Source of the DNA: Ktedonobacter robiniae
Lineage (GTDB): Bacteria; Chloroflexota; Ktedonobacteria; Ktedonobacterales; Ktedonobacteraceae
Assembly (NCBI RefSeq): GCF_016587375.1
Contig: NZ_BNJG01000002.1
Location: 1,302,001 to 1,366,000, forward strand
Reading direction: 5' to 3'
DNA: 64,000 nucleotides
The translations under genes were made by a program, and so were the position numbers. The notes below the pieces were generated by a model. That model made no database searches. It was not told the origin of the DNA and worked only from the letters and a program-made list of their open reading frames with translations. Of the stretch, positions 34,191-42,707 are shown one piece after another. Position 1 is the stretch's first letter; each line of letters begins with the position of its first letter.

Positions 34191-34907
34191 TCAATGGCTC
34201 TGCAAGAAGCGCTCTATCTGGGGCTGCTCGGCAGGGGTTGCGGGGCGGAACTGGTCTTGCTCGTTAATGTAGGCGATTTGCGTCCCCTGAAAAGACACGA
34301 TCATATCAGGGCGATGATCTCCATTGACGTCTACAAAGCGCAACGTTACGGGCACGAGGTCATCTTGCGCGCCATATAACTGCGGCCCGGTATAAACATG
34401 GGTGTGCGCGGGATCTCCACCCGAAATTTCAATAACCTGGATACGCCGATTCAGATTAAGGGCAATAAAGTGGCTGGGTTGGCCCGCCTGCTCATTGTGC
34501 CCCACGCGCATATCCATCTGGAATGTGCGAGGTCGCCCATACCGCATATCATCAAGCAGGCCCTGGCCCCAGCCGAGAAGCAGACTCAGACATATCCAGA
34601 GCACAAGCATACCCAGCATACCCAGGCCAAGATAGACTAGGGGATGCGCGGCCTGCCCTCGTCTCCCACGCGGCGCATCCATTATCTCGGACTCAGGCAG
34701 CTTAGCCGTGACCTGGGGTGGATAACCTTCGGTTGTGCGCACACGCGAGGCCCGCTGGATCGGAGCTTGCGTACCTTTACGCGCCCCATTCTTCACGTTC
34801 GCATGAGAGGCGCCTTGTTTATCGGACGAGCGATACCGCACCAGACTCCTGGGGGTATGGCGCATCTCCGCCTCCTGCTCCTCGGCGCCAGTTATCGGCA
34901 TCGACAT
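34191..34907 (-). CDS. Membrane-anchored protein, unknown function
   Basis: A 238-residue protein. The first 95 residues are basic and low-complexity; one membrane helix follows (about 96-120, VYLGLGMLGMLVLWICLSLL), and the C-terminal domain would lie outside. There, FVDVNGDHRPDMIVSFQG resembles an FG-GAP/VCBS-type calcium-binding blade, and the protein ends shortly after. AAAGGAG six bases upstream supports the ATG at 34907. No enzyme motif is seen. Confidence 0.7.
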   Translation of the reverse strand: MSMPITGAEEQEAEMRHTPRSLVRYRSSDKQGASHANVKNGARKGTQAPIQRASRVRTTEGYPPQVTAKLPESEIMDAPRGRRGQAAHPLVYLGLGMLGMLVLWICLSLLLGWGQGLLDDMRYGRPRTFQMDMRVGHNEQAGQPSHFIALNLNRRIQVIEISGGDPAHTHVYTGPQLYGAQDDLVPVTLRFVDVNGDHRPDMIVSFQGTQIAYINEQDQFRPATPAEQPQIERFLQSH

Positions 34908-35194
34908 CAACTGCTCCTTTCATGCAACCACGCCGTGGTATCCGACCGCAGAGTGGCCCCTTACCCGACAGTATAACTTATTCTATGCTTCAACATTAAC
35001 AGCGCTAAAAAAGCGCGCTACTCCAATAAACGTGTGTCTAACGCGAAGGCCAATATAACCGTAATCCTGGTAGAGATTGTAGCAAGAAAAAGATGGGCTG
35101 TCTATACTTTTTTAGACCAAATTTTCTAATTTCCAGGCATTTTTAGAATTTTTGTTCTAATTCATTAATCCAAGCTAGCTTGGACCCTACAACA

Positions 35195-35262
35195 AGGTGA
35201 AAATGTATGGGCACGGAGGCGTGGGCGGACGCCCACGCCTCCGTGCCCATACATTTTCACCT
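35195..35262. repeat. 33-bp palindrome in a divergent region
   Basis: Perfect 33-bp arms (35195-35227, 35230-35262) around a GA loop. Unlike most others it is not at a gene end. Repeat B follows directly. Confidence 0.85.
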
Positions 35263-35281
35263 GAGCGCCGCAGGTGCGAAG
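35263..35281. repeat. REP-like repeat B, copy 4
   Basis: GAGCGCCGCAGGTGCGAAG, one base different from the copy at 5594, joined to the 33-bp palindrome. Confidence 0.75.
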
Positions 35282-35417
35282 AGTCTTGCACAAAGAAGCC
35301 ACTACAATGTATTGACATATCAAAACACATGACCTATAGTAGAGATAGCAATACAAACCCTGTTTGATACTTATGCTTGTATAAACGGTAGCGATAAAAA
35401 ATTAGGGAGAATGACGC

Positions 35418-35696
35418 GTGCCAATATCATGTCAATTGCGAGTCCTGCTCGCGCGCCTGAACGTTGAGCGCGCCATGCAGAACACCAGTCCAATCAGTCT
35501 GCGCCGCATGGCGGAAGAGAGCGGCGTCTCGCTCAGTGTCCTGGTAGCGCTGCATACAGGGCGTAGCCAGAGAGTGGACTACACGACGCTGGATCGCCTG
35601 CTTACCTACTTCAACCGCTTCTTCCCGGTCACAATCAATGACCTGCTCACCTGGGAAAGCGCCAGCGAAGAAGAGACACATATAGCCGTTGGTTAA
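35418..35696 (+). CDS. Small helix-turn-helix protein (XRE/Cro type)
   Basis: A 92-residue protein with a Cro/C1-type helix-turn-helix: SLRRMAEESGVSLSVLVALH followed by RVDYTTLDRLLTYFN, as in the small HTH_26 regulators. It starts with GTG at 35418, supported by GGGAG upstream. It lies 31 bp before the peptide deformylase gene on the same strand and is probably cotranscribed, so it may regulate that unit. Confidence 0.85.
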   Translation: MPISCQLRVLLARLNVERAMQNTSPISLRRMAEESGVSLSVLVALHTGRSQRVDYTTLDRLLTYFNRFFPVTINDLLTWESASEEETHIAVG

Positions 35697-35727
35697 ACAC
35701 ATTCTAAATTGAGGGAAAAATAAAATC

Positions 35728-36246
35728 ATGCCACTACGCAATATTGTTATGCTGGGCGACCCCATTCTGCGCCAGAAGGCCAAACGCATCCACCGCTTCG
35801 ATGCCTCGCTGCGCAAGCTCGTTAAGGATATGTTTGAGACGATGCATGCCAATGACGGCGCGGGTCTCGCCGCGCCCCAGATTGGCCTCTCGCTGCGCCT
35901 CTTTGTCGTGGAACTTGAAGATCCCAAGACTGAGAAATACTACAAGGTCGCCATGGCGAACCCGGAGATTATCAAGACCGAGGGCGAGCAGACCGGCCTG
36001 GATGGTTGCCTGAGCATTCCAGGCTACTACGGCGTGAATGTGCGCCGTGCCAATAAGGTCATCGTCAAAGGCCAGGACCTGAATGGCAAGCCGATGAAGG
36101 TCCTGGCCGAAGGCTACTACGCCTGGGCACTCCAACATGAGATTGATCACCTGGACGGCGTGCTCTTCATCGACCTGCTCGACAGTCCCGAAGACTTGCG
36201 CGAGGTACGCCATAGCGACGACGAAAAAGAAGAAGTTCTCAAATAA
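35728..36246 (+). CDS. def: Peptide deformylase
   Basis: A 172-residue deformylase that removes the N-formyl group from new proteins. The three motifs are GAGLAAPQIG (46-55), DGCLSIPGYYG with metal ligand C94, and QHEIDHLDG with H137, catalytic E138 and H141. Motif 2 has Asp where EGCLS is usual. It ends in the arm of a palindrome shared with the convergent PIG-L gene. Confidence 0.95.
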   Translation: MPLRNIVMLGDPILRQKAKRIHRFDASLRKLVKDMFETMHANDGAGLAAPQIGLSLRLFVVELEDPKTEKYYKVAMANPEIIKTEGEQTGLDGCLSIPGYYGVNVRRANKVIVKGQDLNGKPMKVLAEGYYAWALQHEIDHLDGVLFIDLLDSPEDLREVRHSDDEKEEVLK

Positions 36247-36310
36247 GTGGAGTATGATACCGTAGCCCGCTACTGGCGTACGCGGCTACGGTATCATACT
36301 CCACTTATTT
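36241..36310. terminator. 27-bp palindrome between convergent genes
   Basis: Perfect 27-bp arms (36241-36267, 36284-36310) overlap the stop codons of def and of the PIG-L gene. The 16-nt loop plus adjoining bases is a repeat C unit. Confidence 0.85.
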
Positions 36311-37156
36311 GAAATACTTGATAGGTGGGCAGGCTGGCCGTGGATGCGCGCCGCACCCCCTCAAAGAGGTCCTGCTCCACGCTTCGCCCGCTATTGACCA
36401 GGCTGAAGGCGCGGTAGAACTCCTGCGGACCCCATAGCCGCTTATGGTCCTCAACCGAGAGTCTGGGCAGTTTCTCCAGGGGCGGAATCTGCGTGATGTG
36501 ACTGCGAACGGCGTTCCAGGCCTGGCGCCAGTAGGCACTGGTATCCAGGCGTGTCGTTACGGCCCACTTCATCCAGGAGAGGCAGGTGCGCTCCTGCCCG
36601 TCGATATGCATGATCATATCGCCAAATATAGGGGTGTAGTGCGCGAACCAATCCTGGGTGGAGACGCGATAATAGAGCTTTGCTACGCGATGAGGACCCA
36701 GGTGCCAGCCCTGTCCATAGCCCTGGTCGGCTGCGCACAGCACGGCGGCCGTCGTAAACTGCGAGATGGCAATATGGTCGGGATGCCCATACAGTCCATC
36801 CGGGCCAAAGGTCACAACCACGTCGGGTCGCACCTGGCGCATCAGCGCCGTGATCTTCGCCACGGCTTCATCCCCATCTGCCTGGTCCAGGTCGCCGTCG
36901 ATATAGTTTAGAAAGTCCAGGCGCGCTATCCCTAGTGCGCGACAGGCGGCTCGCAGTTCCTCCTCACGTATACGCCCCAGACCCTCCTGGCCTGGATACT
37001 CGCTCCAATCCCTGAACCAGCCACGCTCACCGCGTGTGGCAACCACCAGGGAGATCTCCACACCCTCCGCGGCATACTTCGCTAGCGTGCCCCCAGGGCA
37101 ATTGACTCATCATCCGGGTGCGCCAGCACGCACATCAACTTCAATGGGGTAGGCAT
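36294..37156 (-). CDS. PIG-L (LmbE) family deacetylase, frameshifted
   Basis: Reading from the ATG at 37156 gives LMCVLAHPDDESIALG, the zinc-binding start of PIG-L deacetylases, and then a stop after a five-base run (37090-37094). One added base restores GTLAKYAAEGVEISLVVATR, which continues without a break through GPDGLYGHPDHIAISQF to the stop at 36294. GGAAGGAAAG precedes the ATG. A GTG-started version from 37061 would lack the AHPDDE metal site. The one-base gap in a homopolymer is either a sequencing error or a real inactivation. Family members remove N-acetyl groups from sugar-containing thiols, lipids or antibiotics. Confidence 0.85.
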
Positions 37157-37348
37157 ACTTCTTTCCTTCCAACAACAATCCCGATTTCTACACTGGCATT
37201 CAAATAAAACTTACTTGATCTAATAAGTCAAGTATAATAAGCCGGGCCAAAGAAGTCAAGAGCATAGGAGGTATGGAGGTAGGGGCTTATGGTGCAAGAA
37301 GTCAAGCGATCTGCGCATACATAACGTTACCGCATGTACTTAAAATCG

Positions 37349-37371
37349 TCTAAAACTTATACTGTTTTAGA
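37349..37371. promoter_or_regulatory. Operator-like dyad before the YfhO gene
   Basis: TCTAAAAC and GTTTTAGA form a perfect 8-bp dyad with a 7-nt spacer just before the ribosome binding site AAGGTG. Upstream, AAGTCAAG occurs three times (about 37226, 37254 and 37299). Confidence 0.5.
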
Positions 37372-37388
37372 TGAGATAAGGTGAATAG

Positions 37389-39503
37389 ATGATTAAGAAT
37401 CCACCCTTAAGACTCCAATACTTCAAAAGACTCCAATACTCTAAAGCAAAGTTGACAGCCTGGCTGCGCGTAGTTGGTCAGCTAGCAATACTCGGTATCG
37501 TCGCGGTCGCGCTCCTGCTGCCGGCGCCCTTTACCTCTAATCAACTGCCAGCGGCCAGGCAGGAGAGTGACCTTATGATCAGTCACTGGCCTACCGCACT
37601 CCTGATTCAGCGCACCTTCGCTCAATATCATCAGTTGCCACTCTGGAATCCCTATTTTGGGGGTGGTCAGCCGCTAACCTCCGATCCGCTGGCGGCGCTC
37701 TTCTATCCCCCAACCCACCTGGTTCACTTTCTCCCTCTGCGTGACTACTATCTCGTGCTTATCCTGGGTCATCTGCTATTCGCTGGCCTGGGTACATTAC
37801 TGCTTGCACGTCGTACGTTTGGCTTGTCGCATCTCGCCGCGCTGGTGGCCGCGATTGGCTATATGGCGACGCCACGACTGATCAGTCACCTGGGCGCGGG
37901 CCACCTGACGATCTTTCAGACCGTGACCTGGTTCCCCTGGCTGGCCCTCTCCTGCTGGGCGACTGTACGCGAGCCTCGCCGCTGGGGCGCGCTGCTGGGA
38001 ATCTGCATCGCCATGACCTTGCTGGCTGGACATCCCCAGATGGCTTACTATGGCATGTTGATGCTGGCAGGCCAGGCCGCGTGGCTCCTGGTCAAGCGCT
38101 GGTGCCTGGAGGGGCGCCAGGCGTTCCTCGCCTCCCTGGCTGGTTTAGCCGTGGCTGGCGTCATTGGCGCGCTGATCGCCTCAATCCATCTCTTGCCACT
38201 GCTAGAGTTTACAATGCACTCAACCCGCCAGACCTCAGTAAGTTCGGGTGATACCTATCCCCTGGAAGTTTTTCTCCATGAGCTATTGAATCAGCAGGCC
38301 CGGCCTGACCTGCCCTGGGAAGGTATGCTCACGCCCGGACTGGTCGTTCTTGCCCTGGCACTGCTCGCAGCCATCACACGCTGGCGTAAAGCCTGGCCTC
38401 TGCTCCTGGGTCTCGTGCTCATCGCCGGGCTCGCGATGGGTAATGCCTCACCTCTCTATCTACTTGCCGCCCATATCCTGCCCAGTTTTGACCGCTTCCG
38501 TGGACTGGCGCGTATCTGGTTTATAGGACTCTTCCTCTTTGCCTTGCTCGCTGGGATCGGTATCGACGCGCTCCTACATCGAATACGACGCCTCTCCTCC
38601 TACGCCTCTGTCGCAACGGGTCTCCTGGCAGTCCTCATCGTCGCGCTTACGCTGGTCACTACAGACAGTGGATATGCACGCTCTAACGATGTCGGCGCCG
38701 TTACTAGGCCATCTACGCTAACGCAGACCGCGACGCACCTGGCTGGCAGCGGGCGCATATATGGTACACAGCGCAACCTTCCACAATTAGACGCAGTCCA
38801 GACTCAGACCCGCTTCGCCGATGGTTGGAATCCGCTTTTGATCAATTCCTACGTCTCCTATATGCAGAAAGCGGGCGGCTATACCTTTTATGGCTATCAA
38901 TTTACGATCCCTGCGTATGACTCCCCTACCGTCGAACCAGATGCCAGGCTGCTTGGCTTGATGGATGTAAGCGTGGTGCTCTCGCGCCGACCGCTCTCCG
39001 ATCCACACCTGGTGCAGGTCGGGAAGGTTGATAATACCTTCCTCTACAAAAACACTGCCGACGCGGGTTATGCCTACCTTGTCAACCCCGATTCCACCGG
39101 TCACTTACCAACGCTGAACTCACTTCAGCCGCTTAAAACGCCCATCCATATTGTAAACGCGGCACCTGAGCCAGACACCTTTACCTTCTCCACGGATAAG
39201 CCTGCTTACTTCGTGATTGGCACCCCCGCCTATCCCGGCTGGGTCGCCTCGCTGGATGGTCAGTCCGTACCCATCCAGCAGATCGATGGTATACTACCCG
39301 CGCTCAAAGTAGGTCCCGGTACTCACCGCGTGCGCTATACCTATGAGCCGCTCTCCCTACGCGTCGGCGCGACCCTCTCGCTCATTGGCCTCCTGACAGC
39401 CCTCATATGGCTGCTCTTCGTTGTCCGCCGCTCCAGGCGTACCCAACCCCCGCAGCCTGCACCGAAACAGGCCGAAAGCACTCCTGTACCCATTGGCGCC
39501 TAA
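37389..39503 (+). CDS. YfhO family membrane protein
   Basis: A 704-residue protein with about twelve membrane helices over residues 20-430 and a C-terminal extracytoplasmic domain (about 440-660) before a last helix. Landmarks include WNPYFGGGQPLTSDPLAALF and SFDRFRGLARIWFIGLFLFA, typical of YfhO-like and related glycosyltransferase C superfamily proteins. Such proteins add sugars to lipoteichoic acids or glycans in some bacteria; the role here is not shown. It is monocistronic, ended by a palindrome with a T-tract. Confidence 0.85.
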   Translation: MIKNPPLRLQYFKRLQYSKAKLTAWLRVVGQLAILGIVAVALLLPAPFTSNQLPAARQESDLMISHWPTALLIQRTFAQYHQLPLWNPYFGGGQPLTSDPLAALFYPPTHLVHFLPLRDYYLVLILGHLLFAGLGTLLLARRTFGLSHLAALVAAIGYMATPRLISHLGAGHLTIFQTVTWFPWLALSCWATVREPRRWGALLGICIAMTLLAGHPQMAYYGMLMLAGQAAWLLVKRWCLEGRQAFLASLAGLAVAGVIGALIASIHLLPLLEFTMHSTRQTSVSSGDTYPLEVFLHELLNQQARPDLPWEGMLTPGLVVLALALLAAITRWRKAWPLLLGLVLIAGLAMGNASPLYLLAAHILPSFDRFRGLARIWFIGLFLFALLAGIGIDALLHRIRRLSSYASVATGLLAVLIVALTLVTTDSGYARSNDVGAVTRPSTLTQTATHLAGSGRIYGTQRNLPQLDAVQTQTRFADGWNPLLINSYVSYMQKAGGYTFYGYQFTIPAYDSPTVEPDARLLGLMDVSVVLSRRPLSDPHLVQVGKVDNTFLYKNTADAGYAYLVNPDSTGHLPTLNSLQPLKTPIHIVNAAPEPDTFTFSTDKPAYFVIGTPAYPGWVASLDGQSVPIQQIDGILPALKVGPGTHRVRYTYEPLSLRVGATLSLIGLLTALIWLLFVVRRSRRTQPPQPAPKQAESTPVPIGA

Positions 39504-39515
39504 GCCCTCTTTCTC

Positions 39516-39577
39516 AATCAAATAGAACGCTGAAGGGCCTGGGCAACTGCCCAGGCCCTTCAGCGTTCTATTTGATT
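39516..39577 (+). terminator. 30-bp palindrome with T-tract
   Basis: Perfect 30-bp arms (39516-39545, 39548-39577) with a 2-nt loop, followed by TTT. It is the best classical terminator candidate among these palindromes. Confidence 0.85.
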
Positions 39578-39584
39578 TTTTCTC

Positions 39585-39632
39585 TTGACAGCTGATGCAT
39601 AATATTTTATTATCTGAGTAGTTACTCAGATA
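39585..39632 (+). promoter_or_regulatory. Promoter and ArsR/SmtB-type operator
   Basis: TTGACA (39585-39590), a 17-bp spacer and TATTAT (39608-39613) make a strong promoter. A perfect dyad TATCTGAGTA-N2-TACTCAGATA (39611-39632) overlaps the -10 end and the start region, the usual place for an SmtB/ArsR-family repressor. Confidence 0.85.
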
Positions 39633-39668
39633 AGCAGATAAGGGATAAGGGAGAGAAGCGAGAGACCC

Positions 39669-40067
39669 ATGGCAAAAGAGACTGGACGTTCACCTATTGA
39701 CGCCGAGGCCGTCGTGGCCGCACAGCAGCAGGCCCTGCCCGAGATCAATCTCCTCTTGATCGTGGAGACGTTTCAGGCCCTGGCCGATCCAACGCGGGCG
39801 CGCATCCTCTATGCCCTGACGCGCCAGACGCTGTGTGTGCGTGACCTGGCTATCGTCGTAGGCGTCTCGGAATCGGGTGTCTCACATCACCTGCGCTTTC
39901 TGCGTGATCGCCGCCTGGTCAAATCCCGACGCGATGGCACAACGATCTATTATTCAGTGGATGACCAGCATGTGGCCGCGCTCTTCCAGGAGGCCAACTA
40001 TCACGTCGATCATGTCCAACGCGGTCTCCCCGATCATCCCTACATTATTCATTCACACGAGGACTAA
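39669..40067 (+). CDS. ArsR/SmtB family metal-responsive repressor
   Basis: A 132-residue winged-helix repressor. The core is FQALADPTRARILYALTRQ, ELCVRDLA as TLCVRDLAIVVGVSESGVSH, and the wing RDGTTIYYSVDD. The C-terminal tail is rich in His and acidic residues (YHVDHVQ, IIHSHED), like the metal site of zinc/cobalt sensors such as CzrA and SmtB. A perfect operator overlaps its promoter, so it represses itself and, 25 bp downstream, the CDF efflux gene; metal binding would release it. Confidence 0.93.
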   Translation: MAKETGRSPIDAEAVVAAQQQALPEINLLLIVETFQALADPTRARILYALTRQTLCVRDLAIVVGVSESGVSHHLRFLRDRRLVKSRRDGTTIYYSVDDQHVAALFQEANYHVDHVQRGLPDHPYIIHSHED

Positions 40068-40092
40068 CTTCTTATCAGGAGGAACAATACCT

Positions 40093-41274
40093 ATGGCACA
40101 TTCCAGCGCCGCCCATGAGCATCATGAGCACTCCCATTCCCCAGAGCATACGCACAATCACGACCAGCACGACCATGCACATGAGTCACATGAGCATGAC
40201 CATGACAATCATAGTCATAAGCATGATCATCAGCACGATCATACATGTGCGCACCATAATCACGACCATCATGACCATGGACATAGCCATGGTCCGCTGG
40301 GCTGGCTTGTCGACGCAATTCCCTTCCTCCATGGACATAGCCATGGCGAGGTCAATGTCGATACCGCTCTTGAAACCAGCGACCGTGGCCTCTGGGCACT
40401 GAAAATCTCTCTGCTGGGCCTGGGGGTGACCGCTCTCTTCCAGCTCATTATCGTCCTCATTAGCGGTAGCGTGGGCCTCCTGGCGGACACCATCCATAAC
40501 TTCTCGGATGCCCTGACTGCCATCCCCCTGGGTATCGCCTTCGTGCTGGGAAAAAAGCTGGCGACCCGGCGCTATACCTATGGCTTTGGGCGCGCGGAAG
40601 ACCTGGCGGGCGTCGTCATTGTGCTGATGATCTTCTTAAGCTCCCTTGTGGCGGGTTATGAGAGCATCATCAAGCTGCTCCACCCAGAACCACTGCGCAA
40701 CGTCTGGTGGGTCATGGTGGCCTCCATCATTGGTTTCCTGGGCAATGAGGGGGTAGCGATCTTTCGCATCCGCGTCGGGAAAGAGATCGGCTCTGCCGCG
40801 CTGGTGGCCGATGGTCAGCACGCTCGCGTCGATGGTATGACCTCCCTGGCTGTGCTCTTTGGCGCGCTTGGTAGCCTCCTCGGTCTCCCCCTGGCGGACC
40901 CCATTATCGGCCTTCTCATCACCGTCGCCATCCTCTTCATCGTCAAAGACACGGCGCGCACCATGTGGCACCGCCTGATGGACGCGGTCGATCCCGCCAT
41001 CGTTGACAAACTTGAACGCGTGGCTCGTGAGACGCCTGGTGTCCAGCAGGTCCGGCATATTCGCGCACGCTGGCTTGGACATAAGCTCTCCGCCGAGATG
41101 CAGATCCTCGTCAACGAAAATCTCTCGTTGCGTGAAAGCAACCAGGTGGTCGAGAATGTGCGCCACAACCTGTTCCACGCCCAGCCACGCCTGGCAAGCA
41201 TCTCCGTCCACGCTCAACCCGACGCCCAGATCTCCGAGTCGCTTACAGCCCACCACGAGGCCCTGGCCCTCTAG
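40093..41274 (+). CDS. Cation diffusion facilitator (zinc/cobalt efflux)
   Basis: A 393-residue CDF transporter. The first 85 residues are extraordinarily His-rich, with about every second residue His, and should act as a metal buffer or sensor. Then come six membrane helices; the metal site is in SVGLLADTIHNFSDALTAIP (HxxxD) and DGQHARVDGMTSLAVLFG (HxxxD). The cytoplasmic C-terminal domain has the usual PGVQQVRHIRAR. AGGAGGAAC precedes the ATG at 40093. It exports divalent metal such as zinc by proton exchange, and is controlled by the repressor upstream. Confidence 0.95.
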   Translation: MAHSSAAHEHHEHSHSPEHTHNHDQHDHAHESHEHDHDNHSHKHDHQHDHTCAHHNHDHHDHGHSHGPLGWLVDAIPFLHGHSHGEVNVDTALETSDRGLWALKISLLGLGVTALFQLIIVLISGSVGLLADTIHNFSDALTAIPLGIAFVLGKKLATRRYTYGFGRAEDLAGVVIVLMIFLSSLVAGYESIIKLLHPEPLRNVWWVMVASIIGFLGNEGVAIFRIRVGKEIGSAALVADGQHARVDGMTSLAVLFGALGSLLGLPLADPIIGLLITVAILFIVKDTARTMWHRLMDAVDPAIVDKLERVARETPGVQQVRHIRARWLGHKLSAEMQILVNENLSLRESNQVVENVRHNLFHAQPRLASISVHAQPDAQISESLTAHHEALAL

Positions 41275-41284
41275 TACAGTGTGT

Positions 41285-41334
41285 GGGGCACGAAACATCA
41301 TGCACCGCTAGCGGTGCATGATGTTTCGTGCCCC
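41285..41334. terminator. 50-nt perfect palindrome between convergent genes
   Basis: Two 25-bp halves (41285-41309, 41310-41334) meet at CGCTAGCG without a loop. It lies between the CDF gene and the CopD-like gene. Confidence 0.85.
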
Positions 41335-41450
41335 TTTGACATGGCGATCCGCTTCATAGCCATCGAACCTTCCCTTTTTGCACTCCAGCGACAAAGGTAA
41401 GGTGAAGGCGGCAGCAGCCAGGTCGTTCACTGCTACCTTCTTCCTCTCTC

Positions 41451-41888
41451 TTACCCGACAAACGTCGCGCCAGTCATCACTCCGACAGCCAGTACGGTCA
41501 AGATAAATCCTGCAAGAGCCCAGCGGCGGGCCGGGACATTTTCCGTTTTGTTAATCGATCGGATCGCAGGACGTAACGCGCCATCGCCGATACCGAGAAG
41601 TATAATCGCGATCACAAAGCCCGCGATGATCAGGCTTCCCCATGCACTTCCAAAGAGATTGGCAAAGCCACGCGTTCTCGTGATGAGAATGAGACCAAAG
41701 CCCATTGTGAGTGTTCCTGTATAGGTAAGAACTCGTGTGGTCGTCAGAGCCAGCCGTTTGAGTGTCTCGTTCGGCTCTTTTCCTAGAAGCGGTATGATGA
41801 AAAAGGCCAGGAGTGCGTAGCCGCCCACCCATATTGCCGCGCCTAAGACATGTCCGTAACGTATCAGCCATGAGACGATTGTTGTCAT
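41451..41888 (-). CDS. Four-helix membrane protein, CopD/DUF2269-like
   Basis: A 145-residue membrane protein with four helices. The opening WLIRYGHVLGAAIWVGGYAL, with His and Gly in the first helix, resembles CopD/DUF2269-type proteins that may bind haem or copper. It is the last gene of a four-gene minus-strand unit and starts inside the stop of the preceding gene (ATGA). No direct evidence of substrate. Confidence 0.7.
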   Translation of the reverse strand: MTTIVSWLIRYGHVLGAAIWVGGYALLAFFIIPLLGKEPNETLKRLALTTTRVLTYTGTLTMGFGLILITRTRGFANLFGSAWGSLIIAGFVIAIILLGIGDGALRPAIRSINKTENVPARRWALAGFILTVLAVGVMTGATFVG

Positions 41889-42319
41889 ACCGGCTCCTTT
41901 CGTTCATCCCGCACATGCACTTTTGTTGATGGGAAAGGTACACTAGACGTGCTGGTCTCCCTTTCAGCCGCTACTACGGCTGTCTTGTCTGAGACAGCAT
42001 CGTGGATCAGAGCCTTCTGTGTTCTCACGCGTCGATTTATGATCCATTCACCAACTAATGCTCCTGGCGGTCCTGCGGTCAGCAAGACCGCTACGGGAAA
42101 CCACCATTCCCAGACGCCATCGATCGCTCCCACTCCCACGATGACAAGCAAGAGCAGGAAATTGATGCCATGCAGGGGTCCAAGAATCTGGACCATCTCG
42201 CGCTGCCCAGTAAGCGCCGCAGACACAAGCGCGAGCAGGAGCACAAGATCGATCAGTGCAAATACGCGCACGATGCGTAAGCGGCGACGGATATGCTTGG
42301 TTTGCTGTATCGAGGTCAT
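41885..42319 (-). CDS. DUF3817-like small membrane protein
   Basis: A 144-residue protein with three membrane helices (about 20-40, 47-67, 70-95). VRVFALIDLVLLLALV and GPLHGINFLLLLVIVGV match the usual layout of DUF3817 proteins, with a His-Gly in the second helix. The C-terminal 45 residues are polar. It overlaps both neighbours by ATGA junctions, so the three small genes 42633-41451 are translationally coupled. Confidence 0.75.
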   Translation of the reverse strand: MTSIQQTKHIRRRLRIVRVFALIDLVLLLALVSAALTGQREMVQILGPLHGINFLLLLVIVGVGAIDGVWEWWFPVAVLLTAGPPGALVGEWIINRRVRTQKALIHDAVSDKTAVVAAERETSTSSVPFPSTKVHVRDERKEPV

Positions 42320-42633
42320 ATTTGCTGTCCACTTTCAATGACTCGCATGCCAGTGACTTTGGAAGAGGGCAGCATTCCGGCCTTTGACGTGCCAGTGAGG
42401 GTGTCGCCGTCGATGGTCACGTCGAACGTGAGGTTCAAACGCATCGGTTTGGTAATTGACTGCTTCCAGGTGAGACGATTACCATTGAGGGCCGGGGTGA
42501 TCAGTGGCGTGGTTTCTGCGTCGCCTTTCGCCATCCCTTCGACGACCCCCTCGTTCTCGGTGAGCTCAAGTGTGGCGGATTGCGTGCCAATCGGCGTTGC
42601 TATATTGATATTCCAGCTACCTGTAAGAGACAT
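42316..42633 (-). CDS. Small beta-rich protein, unknown function
   Basis: A 105-residue protein that begins MSLTGSWNINIATPIGTQ and consists of regular amphipathic strands: SATLELTENEGVVEGMA, NRLTWKQSI, LNLTFDVTIDGDTLTGTSKA. It resembles lipocalin-like or DUF-type beta proteins found beside oxidoreductases. No catalytic motif. It ends in an ATGA overlap with the DUF3817-like gene and follows the DJ-1 gene by 74 bp. Confidence 0.65.
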   Translation of the reverse strand: MSLTGSWNINIATPIGTQSATLELTENEGVVEGMAKGDAETTPLITPALNGNRLTWKQSITKPMRLNLTFDVTIDGDTLTGTSKAGMLPSSKVTGMRVIESGQQI

Positions 42634-42707
42634 GTGATATCCTCTCATTCATTGCCCAAACCTGTTGAGTAAGGCGGGCGCTACCTGGAGAGATCGGGGA
42701 GATCGCT

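Larger units (their letters stand above)
34908..35417. other. Divergent intergenic region with long palindrome
   Basis: About 500 bp between the membrane-anchored protein and the small HTH gene. It contains the palindrome at 35195-35262, repeat B at 35263-35281, and AT-rich DNA around 35100-35160 with no recognisable gene. Confidence 0.5.

Noticed and set aside
36294-37061. PIG-L protein starting at GTG 37061
   Set aside because: This start removes the AHPDDE metal-binding motif, which is present just upstream in another frame with a good ribosome binding site.
39877-41274. CDF protein starting at 39877
   Set aside because: The frame overlaps most of the repressor gene; AGGAGGAAC before 40093 marks the real start.
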